This document shows positions 1 to 5,013 of a stretch of 5,557 nt of DNA, piece by piece. The notes under the pieces were generated by a model that worked only from the letters and a program-made list of their open reading frames with translations, had not been told where the DNA came from and did no database searches. Every line of letters begins with the position of its first letter. The stretch's first letter is position 1. Both the position numbers and the translations under genes were made by a program. Source of the DNA: an uncultured Pseudorhodobacter sp. (GTDB lineage Bacteria; Pseudomonadota; Alphaproteobacteria; Rhodobacterales; Rhodobacteraceae); NCBI GenBank assembly GCA_945952425.1, contig CAMFIX010000230.1:1-5557 (forward strand), written 5' to 3'.

Positions 1-10
1 CTCCAGACCT

Positions 11-40
11 CCCCGTGGGATATTTGAGCCAGTATGAAAG
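11..40 (+). repeat. Dispersed GGGATATTTG...TATGAAAG element, copy 1
   Basis: The core GGGATATTTGAGCCAGTATG followed by AAAG matches the minus-strand copy at 4923-4947 almost base for base over the right-hand 20 bases. The bases just after it (CAAGGGGCGCG, 44-54) also match the CAGGGGGCGC that follows the two minus-strand copies. It is preceded by a C-rich run (11-14). The other copies lie just downstream of a gene in that gene's own orientation, so this one probably marks the 3' side of a gene outside the window. Its function is unknown to me. Confidence 0.65.
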
Positions 41-204
41 GAGCAAGGGGCGCGCGCGGAAAGCGGCGCGCCTTGCGACATTTGGGGACCGATGAAGGGC
101 GAGAGCCGCCTTTCCATTCATCTGCCCATAAACAGCCGATCATCGCGCCATGGGTCCGAGCGAGGATCGGCGCGGCGGTCCGGGAGGGTGTGAAACCCTC
201 CCGG
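41..204 (+). other. Run of four local stem-loops (possible structured RNA or 3'/5' UTR)
   Basis: Four neighbouring segments can each fold on themselves. (1) 43-76: GCAAGG pairs with CCTTGC and CGCGC with GCGCG, with a two-base bulge. (2) 91-122: GATGAA pairs with TTCATC; alternatively 94-113 forms a hairpin closed by a GAGA loop. (3) 135-171: GCCGATC pairs with GATCGGC, then one A/G mismatch, then TCGC with GCGA. (4) 180-204: a perfect 10-bp stem, CCGGGAGGGT with ACCCTCCCGG, loop GTGAA. None is followed by a U-run on either strand, so they are not classical intrinsic terminators. They could be part of a long cysS 5' leader, the 3' UTR of an upstream gene, or a small RNA. I do not recognise a known riboswitch or RNA family. 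G+C-rich DNA yields chance stems, so significance needs covariation. Confidence 0.35.
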
Positions 205-315
205 GGGTCGGGCAAGCGGACGCTTAATGCGAAGTGCAAATCGCCGAGATCGAAAAAGCGCGGGGCGCGCAGATTTCCCTTGGGCTTTGGGGCGGGCGCT
301 GGTAGAAGGCGCGCC

Positions 316-360
316 ATGACGGGCAAAAGCATCATCATCTGCTGCTGCATTACCGGCTGA
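316..360 (+). CDS. Candidate Ile/Cys-rich leader peptide (MTGKSIIICCCITG)
   Basis: A 14-codon ORF starts with ATG at 316 and stops with TGA at 358-360. A GAAGG Shine-Dalgarno sits at 305-309, six bases before the start. The peptide reads MTGKSIIICCCITG: three ATC isoleucine codons (331-339), three TGC cysteine codons (340-348) and one ATT isoleucine codon (349-351). It ends 70 bases before cysS, which encodes the enzyme that charges tRNA-Cys, and cimA, an isoleucine-pathway gene, follows cysS. Runs of codons for the regulated amino acid in a short ORF ahead of the operon are the hallmark of ribosome-mediated attenuation (trp, his and ilv leaders, and polycysteine uORFs described in mycobacteria). 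Three Cys codons in a row are unlikely by chance. The frame is open upstream to an ATG at 34, but only the 316 start has a good Shine-Dalgarno. Translation and regulation are inferred. Confidence 0.62.
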   Translation: MTGKSIIICCCITG

Positions 361-413
361 CATCGGTCAGGCGGCCCGTCCTTCGTATCCCATCGAAACC
401 GGACCGCCTGTCC
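353..413 (+). promoter_or_regulatory. Alternative stem-loops between leader stop and cysS (candidate attenuator)
   Basis: Two mutually exclusive structures share one segment. Early hairpin: CTGAC (357-361, overlapping the leader stop codon) pairs with GTCAG (366-370) around an ATCG loop, and may extend through 353-356 with 372-374. Late hairpin: CAGGCGG (368-374) pairs with CCGCCTG (404-410), flanked by GG/CC (365-366 with 412-413) and continued by CCG/CGG (376-378 with 400-402) and TTCG/CGAA (382-385 with 394-397). Segment 366-374 cannot be in both. The late hairpin ends nine bases before the cysS Shine-Dalgarno and has no U-run after it, so it is not an ordinary intrinsic terminator. Control of translation or Rho access is more plausible. 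A ribosome on the leader would mask the early hairpin. The direction of control cannot be read from the sequence. Confidence 0.45.
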
Positions 414-430
414 CAGGCCTTGGAGGGATC

Positions 431-1858
431 ATGGGTATCAGGCTGCACAATTCGGCGAGCCGGACGAAGGAAGACTTCGTGCCGATCGACCCTTCCAACG
501 TGCGGATGTATGTCTGCGGGCCGACGGTCTATGACCGCGCCCACCTTGGCAATGCGCGCCCCGTCGTGGTTTTCGACGTGCTCTATCGGCTCTTGCGCCA
601 TGTCTACGGGCCGGGCGCGGTGACCTATGTCCGCAACTTCACCGATGTGGACGACAAGATCAACGCCACCGCCCGGGCGCGGAAAGCGGCAGGCGATGCG
701 CGGCCGCTGGAGGCCCTGATCCGCGAGCGGACCGAAGAGACCATCGGCTGGTATCATGCCGACATGGATGCCCTGGGGGCCCTGCGGCCGAACGTGGAGC
801 CGCGGGCGACCGATTACATCGGCCAGATGATCGCGATGATCGCGGGGCTGATCGCGGGGGGCCATGCCTATGAGAAGGCGGGTCATGTGCTCTTTCGCGT
901 GCGGTCCTATGCGGATCATGGGCGGCTTGCGGGGCGGTCGGTCGATGACATGATCGCGGGGGCGCGGGTCGAGGTGGCGCCCTTCAAGGAAGACCCGATG
1001 GATTTCGTGCTGTGGAAGCCTTCGGACGCCGATCTGCCGGGCTGGCCATCGCCTTGGGGCCGGGGGCGGCCGGGGTGGCATATCGAATGCTCGGCGATGA
1101 GCCATGAATTGCTGGGGGCGGAGTTCGACATCCATGGCGGGGGCCTGGACCTGCAATTCCCCCATCACGAGAACGAAATCGCCCAAAGCCGCTGCGCCCA
1201 TCCGGGGCATGGTTTCGCCAAGGTCTGGATGCACAACGAGATGCTGCAGGTCGAGGGCAAGAAGATGTCCAAGAGCCTGGGGAATTTCTTTACGGTCAGG
1301 GATTTGTTGGGGTCAGAGCCTGGAGGGATTCCCGGACATGTCATCCGCTATGTCTTGATGATGACCCATTACCGCAGCCCGATGGACTACACGAACGAGA
1401 AGGCGGTGACCGCCGGCTCCAAGCTTGACGACTTTATTGGCCTCGTGGCCCAGTTTGCCGACCTGGACAGGCTCGATGAAATCAGTGTGCCGGAGGCGGT
1501 CGTGGCCGCCCTATTCGACGATCTGAACACCCACCTTGCCCTCGCTGAGTTGGACCGCATGGCGAACAATGCCGAATGGAACGGTCTGGCGAAGGCGCTT
1601 GATTTTCTCGGCCTGATTTCGGTGGCAGCGATGATGGATGAACGGTCCAGGCGCACAGCGGCCGATGATCGGCTTGTGGTGTTCAAAGGACGGCTAACGT
1701 CGCTCCGTGAGATCGCCAAGACCACCAAGGACTTCGCCCCCATCGATGCCCTGAAATCCACCCTCATCGCCGCAGGGGTAGAGGTTCGCATGTCCAAGGA
1801 CGGGGTCGAACTTGTGGCCGGTCCCGGCTTCGATCCAGCCAAGCTGGAGTCGCTCTGA
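431..1858 (+). CDS. cysS: Cysteine--tRNA ligase (CysRS)
   Basis: Cytoplasmic class I aminoacyl-tRNA synthetase that activates cysteine with ATP and attaches it to tRNA-Cys. The 475 residues are close to the family's usual length (E. coli has 461). Visible signatures: MYVCGPTVYD near residue 26 with zinc-ligand Cys29; the HIGH-type motif HLGN at 38-41; NFTDVDDKIN; the WHIECSAMS segment with zinc-ligand Cys220; PHHENE with His245 and Glu249; and KMSKS at 278-282. A DALR-type tRNA-binding domain follows (DDLNTH, then DFAPIDALKS near the end). The ATG at 431 is supported by GGAGGG at 422-427 and by the typical N-terminus just before the catalytic core. The gene is preceded by the Ile/Cys-rich leader ORF and followed after 87 bases by cimA. 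The C-terminal third looks less G+C-rich than the core and uses rarer codons such as TTG, CTA and GTA. Confidence 0.97.
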   Translation: MGIRLHNSASRTKEDFVPIDPSNVRMYVCGPTVYDRAHLGNARPVVVFDVLYRLLRHVYGPGAVTYVRNFTDVDDKINATARARKAAGDARPLEALIRERTEETIGWYHADMDALGALRPNVEPRATDYIGQMIAMIAGLIAGGHAYEKAGHVLFRVRSYADHGRLAGRSVDDMIAGARVEVAPFKEDPMDFVLWKPSDADLPGWPSPWGRGRPGWHIECSAMSHELLGAEFDIHGGGLDLQFPHHENEIAQSRCAHPGHGFAKVWMHNEMLQVEGKKMSKSLGNFFTVRDLLGSEPGGIPGHVIRYVLMMTHYRSPMDYTNEKAVTAGSKLDDFIGLVAQFADLDRLDEISVPEAVVAALFDDLNTHLALAELDRMANNAEWNGLAKALDFLGLISVAAMMDERSRRTAADDRLVVFKGRLTSLREIAKTTKDFAPIDALKSTLIAAGVEVRMSKDGVELVAGPGFDPAKLESL

Positions 1859-1861
1859 TGC

Positions 1862-1929
1862 GCGATTTTTCTGCGAAAAATCAAGATGACACCCCCTTCT
1901 GCGAGACCGATTTTTCGCAGAAAAATTGC
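1862..1929. repeat. 21-bp inverted repeat between cysS and cimA
   Basis: The arms are 1862-1882 and 1909-1929, separated by 26 bases. The right arm is the reverse complement of the left arm at 20 of 21 positions. Each arm is also nearly self-complementary: the left holds GATTTTTC-TGC-GAAAAATC (1864-1882), and the right GATTTTTC-GCA-GAAAAATT (1909-1927). The transcript can therefore fold as two small hairpins or as one long 21-bp stem. The A/T-rich arms contrast with the G+C-rich surroundings. There is no U-run after the structure, so simple termination is unlikely. Options are an attenuator or RNA-processing site between cysS and cimA, a protein-binding operator, or a mobile intergenic repeat. 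I recall similar strings in Rhodobacteraceae gaps but cannot check this. Confidence 0.8.
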
Positions 1930-1945
1930 AGGCTTCGGGACTGAC

Positions 1946-3574
1946 ATGGAACGCCTCTACCTCTTCGACACCACGCTGCGCGACGGCCAGCAGACCCAGG
2001 GCGTCCAGTTCTCCACGCCTGAGAAAATCCGCATCGCCCGCGCGCTCGACGCCTTGGGCCTGGACTATATCGAGGGCGGCTGGCCCGGCGCCAATCCGAC
2101 CGACAGCCTCTTCTTCGCCGAGGCGCCTGACACCCGCGCCACGATGACGGCTTTCGGGATGACCAAACGGGTGGGCCGCTCGGCCGCCAATGACGATGTG
2201 CTGGCGGCGGTGCTGGATGCGGGCACGCCGGCGGTTTGTCTCGTGGGCAAGAGCCACGAGTTCCACGTCACCACCGCGCTTGGCGTCACCCTCGAGGAAA
2301 ACGCCCAGGCCATCGCGGAAAGCTTTGCCCATGTCGTCTCCAGGGGCCGCGAGGCGCTGTTCGATGCCGAGCACTTCTTCGACGGCTACAAGGCCAACCC
2401 CGCCTATGCGCTGACCTGCCTGCGCGCGGCACTCGACGCAGGCGCCCGTTGGCTGGTTCTGTGCGACACCAACGGCGGCACGCTTCCGGCCGAGGTGCAT
2501 CGCATCGTCACCGAGGTGATTGCCTCGGGCATCCCCGGCGACCGGCTCGGCATCCATTGTCATGACGACACCGGCCATGCGGTGGCCAATTCGCTGGCGG
2601 CCGTCGATGCGGGGGTGCGCCAGATCCAGGGGACGCTCAACGGGCTGGGAGAGCGTTGCGGCAATGCCAACCTGACGACGATCCTGCCCACGCTTCTCTT
2701 GAAAGAGCCCTACCGCAGCAAATACCAGACCGGGGTCAGCCCGGAGGGTCTGCGCGGCCTTTTGCGCGACAGCCGCATGCTGGACGACATCCTGAACCGC
2801 GTCCCCGCCCGGCAGGCGCCCTATGTCGGGGCATCGGCCTTTGCCCACAAGGCGGGGCTGCATGCCAGCGCGATCCTGAAGAACCCCTCGACCTATGAAC
2901 ATGTCGACCCGGCGCTTGTCGGCAACGACCGCGTCATCCCGATGTCGAACCAGGCCGGGCAGAGCAACCTGCGCACCCGGCTCGTCCAGGCGGGCATCGA
3001 GGTGGCGCCCGGCGATCCGCGCCTTGGCCGCATCCTCGACCAGGTGAAAGAGCGCGAGGACCAGGGTTACGCCTATGACGGCGCCCAGGCCTCGTTCGAA
3101 CTCCTGGCCCGGCGCGCGCTTGGCCTTTTGCCGAGCTTCTTCGAAATCCTGCGCTATCGCGTGACGGTCGAAAGGCGCAAGTCCTCCTCCCATGGCGTGG
3201 TGACGATTTCGGAAGCCGTGGTCGTGGTGAAGATCGGCGACCAGGTCGTGATGTCGGTCAGCGACAGCGCCTCGGACACCAAGGAGGACAACGGGCCGGT
3301 CAATGCGCTGGCCAAGGCGCTGGCCAAGGATCTGGGGCCCTATCAGGGGGTGATCGACGACATGAACCTCGTCGATTTCAAGGTGCGGATCACCGGCGAC
3401 GGGACCGAGGCGGTCACCCGTGTCATCATCGACAGCGAGGACGGCGCGGGGCGGCGCTGGTCCACGGTGGGGGTCAGCGCGAATATCGTGGACGCCTCTT
3501 TCGAGGCGCTGCTGGATGCGATCACCTGGAAGCTGGTGCGGGATGTGACCTCGGGCGAGGGGCAAGGTGGCTGA
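1946..3574 (+). CDS. cimA: Citramalate synthase
   Basis: Condenses pyruvate and acetyl-CoA to (R)-citramalate, the first step of the threonine-independent route to 2-oxobutyrate and isoleucine. It belongs to the DRE-TIM/HMGL-like family with isopropylmalate and homocitrate synthases. The 542 residues fit the long CimA type. Visible: the N-terminal DTTLRDGQQTQGV (Arg12, Asp13 catalytic/metal site); GGWPGANPTD, typical of CimA rather than LeuA; the metal-binding HCHDD with His204 and His206; GERCGNAN at 235-242; and AHKAGLHAS at 300-308. A C-terminal LeuA-type regulatory domain runs from about residue 400 to 535, the usual site of isoleucine feedback. I chose the ATG at 1946 (GGGA at 1937-1940, spacing 5) because the protein family begins there; the in-frame ATG at 1886 would translate half of the inverted repeat. 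The end overlaps the next gene by 8 bases. A sister activity such as LeuA is less likely. Confidence 0.93.
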   Translation: MERLYLFDTTLRDGQQTQGVQFSTPEKIRIARALDALGLDYIEGGWPGANPTDSLFFAEAPDTRATMTAFGMTKRVGRSAANDDVLAAVLDAGTPAVCLVGKSHEFHVTTALGVTLEENAQAIAESFAHVVSRGREALFDAEHFFDGYKANPAYALTCLRAALDAGARWLVLCDTNGGTLPAEVHRIVTEVIASGIPGDRLGIHCHDDTGHAVANSLAAVDAGVRQIQGTLNGLGERCGNANLTTILPTLLLKEPYRSKYQTGVSPEGLRGLLRDSRMLDDILNRVPARQAPYVGASAFAHKAGLHASAILKNPSTYEHVDPALVGNDRVIPMSNQAGQSNLRTRLVQAGIEVAPGDPRLGRILDQVKEREDQGYAYDGAQASFELLARRALGLLPSFFEILRYRVTVERRKSSSHGVVTISEAVVVVKIGDQVVMSVSDSASDTKEDNGPVNALAKALAKDLGPYQGVIDDMNLVDFKVRITGDGTEAVTRVIIDSEDGAGRRWSTVGVSANIVDASFEALLDAITWKLVRDVTSGEGQGG

Positions 3575-4316
3575 GCTTTCCGACCTGGTGGCCCGCGGCG
3601 ATCCCGATCGCTTTGCCGCGACCATGGCGATGGCGCCGGGGCTGCGGGCCAGGCTCTGGCCGCTCTGGGCCTTCAACCTGGAGGTCGCGCGGGCGCCCTG
3701 GGTGGCAAGCCAGCCGCTGATCGCCGAGATGCGGCTGCAGTTCTGGGCCGAGGTGGTCGAGGAGGCCACGCCCCGCGCGCATGAGGTCGCAACGCCCCTG
3801 CAGGCGCTTTTGGCCGAGGTGCCGGACCTGGGGCCGATCCTCTCCCGGCTGATCGCGGCGCGGCGGCTGGACATCGCGCGCGAACCGTTTTCCGATACCG
3901 CCTTCGACAGCTATCTCGAAGACACCGCGGCGGGGCTGATGTGGGCCGCGGCGCGTCTTGCGGGGGCGCCGCCTGCCGCCGAGACCGCCTTTCGCGCGCT
4001 CGGCTGGGCCGCGGGACTCGCGAATTTCCTGCGCGCTTTGCCCGAGCTGCAGGCGCGCGGCTGGCAGCCCATCGACGCCAGCCCCGAGGCCTTGCGGCAG
4101 AAGGCAGGCGAGGGGTTGAACCACCTGGCCATCGCCCGGGCGCAGCGGGGCGAGATGGGGCCCGCGGCGCCGGTGGCCTTGGTCGGCTGGCAGGCGGGCG
4201 GGCTTCTGGCGATGGCGGTGCAGAATCCGGGGCGCGTGGTGGAGGGGACGCTGCGGCTGTCGGAATTCCGCAGGCGCGGCGGGCTCTTGTGGGCGGCGTT
4301 CAGCGGGCGGGTGTGA
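3567..4316 (+). CDS. Squalene/phytoene-synthase-fold protein, NDUFAF6-like, probably non-catalytic
   Basis: A 249-residue, probably all-helical protein starting with GTG at 3567, with GAGGGG at 3557-3562 four bases upstream, inside the end of cimA. The segment LWPLWAFNLEVARAPWV (30-46) followed by QPLIAEMRLQFW (49-60) is the characteristic stretch of squalene/phytoene synthase homologues (PF00494). True synthases carry an Asp-rich DxxxD motif just before this stretch and a second Asp-rich motif after the QLTNILRD-like helix. Here the corresponding places read FNLEVARA and GLANFLRALPELQARG (150-165), without the aspartates. That pattern matches the NDUFAF6-like branch, whose mitochondrial members help assemble respiratory complex I. 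A prenyl-transfer activity is therefore unlikely; a role in respiratory-complex assembly is an inference from the family. There is no signal peptide or obvious membrane span. The 8-base overlap with cimA suggests translational coupling, although I see no metabolic link. Confidence 0.8.
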   Translation: MAELSDLVARGDPDRFAATMAMAPGLRARLWPLWAFNLEVARAPWVASQPLIAEMRLQFWAEVVEEATPRAHEVATPLQALLAEVPDLGPILSRLIAARRLDIAREPFSDTAFDSYLEDTAAGLMWAAARLAGAPPAAETAFRALGWAAGLANFLRALPELQARGWQPIDASPEALRQKAGEGLNHLAIARAQRGEMGPAAPVALVGWQAGGLLAMAVQNPGRVVEGTLRLSEFRRRGGLLWAAFSGRV

Positions 4317-4322
4317 CGCGCC

Positions 4323-4364
4323 GGGGGCCAGCCCCCCATGCCATGGGTTTCTTGAACCCATGGC
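4323..4364. terminator. Two hairpins in a convergent gap (possible bidirectional terminator)
   Basis: Seven to fifty bases past the end of the NDUFAF6-like gene lie GGGGG-CCAG-CCCCC (4323-4336) and a perfect 10-bp stem, GCCATGGGTT with AACCCATGGC (4340-4349 and 4355-4364, loop TCTTG). The minus-strand GNAT gene ends at 4415, facing it. Neither strand shows a U-run after the stems, so this is not a textbook intrinsic terminator. A convergent position and two stacked stems still fit 3'-end formation or protection for both transcripts. Confidence 0.45.
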
Positions 4365-4380
4365 GAAACCCTGGACAAAC

Positions 4381-4408
4381 CCCCGGGATATTTGGGCAAT
4401 TAGGAAAG
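4381..4408 (+). repeat. Dispersed GGGATATTTG element, copy 2
   Basis: CCCCGGGATATTTGGGCAAT followed by TAGGAAAG. Over the 24 bases 4385-4408 it agrees with copy 1 (17-40) at about 20 positions. It is plus-oriented, downstream of the plus-strand NDUFAF6-like gene and six bases before the end of the convergent GNAT gene. Unlike the other copies it is not followed by the CAGGGGGCGC tail. Confidence 0.55.
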
Positions 4409-4414
4409 CCGGGG

Positions 4415-4867
4415 TTAAAGGTCTTTCAGAAACCGCTTCGACGGGTTCGGAATCGGACGATAGCCCTGGGCCTGGTAGAACTCCTGCGCCGCAAGGTTCT
4501 CGGCCGCCGTGCCGATGATGAGATAACGGCAGCCCATCTGCCGGGCGAGGTCTTCCGCGCCCGCCAGCATCGCCCGCCCGACACCCTGCCCCCGCGCGTC
4601 TTCCGCGACGAAGAGGTGATGCAGGTCCAACCCCCGCTCGCCATGCTGCAGCCGGGCAAGCGGCAAAAGTGCTGCGTATCCGATCAGCCCCCGGGCCTCG
4701 GCGACCAGCACATGAAACCAGGGCACCGGCCCGAAGAGATCGCCCGCCAGCGTCGCGGCGCTCAGCCGCGGCGCATCGCCGTGATGCCGCGCCAGGGCCG
4801 CGACCAGCGGCAACAGCGCGTCCAGATCCGCCGGAACCGCAGGCCGGATGCGAAAGACGCCCGTCAT
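4415..4867 (-). CDS. GNAT-family N-acetyltransferase
   Basis: A 150-residue single-domain acetyltransferase, expected to transfer the acetyl group of acetyl-CoA to an amine; the substrate is unknown. Visible GNAT features, in order: the N-terminal FRIRPAVPADLDALLPLV helix region, the central PWFHVLVAEARGLIGYA strands (residues 49-65), motif A LHHLFVAEDARGQGVGRAML with the acetyl-CoA pyrophosphate loop RGQGVG at 92-97, and the C-terminal EFYQAQGYRP (motif B). The layout is reminiscent of diamine/spermidine-type acetyltransferases, but that is weak. I chose the ATG at 4867 because FRIRPA is the normal GNAT beginning and a GAGG lies seven bases upstream; an in-frame start at 4990 would translate through copies of the intergenic element. 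It lies downstream of pgk on the same strand, separated by 187 bases with a terminator, so it is probably transcribed separately. Confidence 0.9.
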   Translation of the reverse strand: MTGVFRIRPAVPADLDALLPLVAALARHHGDAPRLSAATLAGDLFGPVPWFHVLVAEARGLIGYAALLPLARLQHGERGLDLHHLFVAEDARGQGVGRAMLAGAEDLARQMGCRYLIIGTAAENLAAQEFYQAQGYRPIPNPSKRFLKDL

Positions 4868-4910
4868 GCCGACCTCACGGCCCCAGGCGCGCCCCAACGG
4901 GGTCCAAGCT

Positions 4911-4947
4911 GCGCCCCCTGGTCTTTCATACTGGCCCAAATACTCCC
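4911..4947 (-). repeat. Dispersed GGGAGTATTTGGGCC element, copy 3 (tandem unit A)
   Basis: Read on the minus strand it is GGGAGTATTTGGGCC, then AGTATGAAAG, two bases, and CAGGGGGCGC. It is the best match to copy 1. The same 37-base unit recurs exactly 51 bases away at 4962-4998. It lies between pgk and the GNAT gene, oriented with both, just upstream of the GNAT start. Confidence 0.7.
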
Positions 4948-4961
4948 TTGCGCCCGCATCC

Positions 4962-4998
4962 GCGCCCCCTGCGCTTTCAATTTGGCGCAAATACTCCC
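4962..4998 (-). repeat. Dispersed GGGAGTATTTGCGCC element, copy 4 (tandem unit B)
   Basis: Read on the minus strand it is GGGAGTATTTGCGCC, then AAATTGAAAG, two bases, and the same CAGGGGGCGC tail as copy 3. It is preceded by CCTCCGGC and lies about 15 bases after the U-run of the pgk terminator. It is in the same orientation as copy 3, 51 bases from it. Confidence 0.7.
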
Positions 4999-5013
4999 GC
5001 CGGAGGCCCTGCG

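Larger units (their letters stand above)
1..315. other. Gene-free stretch upstream of the cysS leader ORF
   Basis: I see no believable protein gene here: the open frames that cross it have no family resemblance and look like products of high G+C. It holds one copy of the dispersed GGGATATTTG...ATGAAAG element (11-40), a series of local stem-loops (41-204), and about 110 bases of plain sequence before the leader ORF. I searched by eye for a TTGACA/TATAAT-like promoter and for a tRNA T-arm and found neither, so the transcription start of the cysS unit is not assigned. The position of the element at 11-40 suggests that a plus-strand gene ends just left of the window (inference). Confidence 0.6.

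Noticed and set aside
253..270. Minus-strand terminator-like hairpin GCGCG-GGG-CGCGC next to AAAAA
   Set aside because: The stem is only 5 bp of alternating G/C, and no minus-strand gene lies upstream that would need it; probably chance in G+C-rich sequence.
34..360. Long plus-strand ORF of 108 codons ending with the leader peptide
   Set aside because: Its upstream part is Arg/Gly/Ala-rich with no family resemblance, crosses several stem-loops, and its ATG lies inside the dispersed element. The short start at 316 has the good Shine-Dalgarno.
350..1234. Minus-strand ORF of 294 codons antisense to cysS
   Set aside because: Arg/Pro/His-rich shadow of a well-supported cysS; no recognisable domain.
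1310..1335. CCTGGAGGGATT inside cysS resembling CCTTGGAGGGATC at its ribosome-binding site
   Set aside because: About 12 bases of similarity with a one-base indel; too short to call a repeat, and an internal start there would have no sensible product.
1886..1945. Upstream start for cimA adding 20 residues
   Set aside because: The extension translates the inverted repeat (IFRRKI) and lacks a Shine-Dalgarno; the family begins at the Met encoded at 1946.
1694..3874. Minus-strand ORF of 726 codons antisense to cimA and its neighbours
   Set aside because: Low-complexity shadow typical of G+C-rich coding DNA. It spans the ends of three supported genes on the other strand, and I see no family motif.
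4868..4990. Upstream start for the GNAT gene adding 41 residues
   Set aside because: It would translate through both tandem repeat units; the GNAT fold begins right after the Met at 4867, which has a GAGG seven bases upstream.
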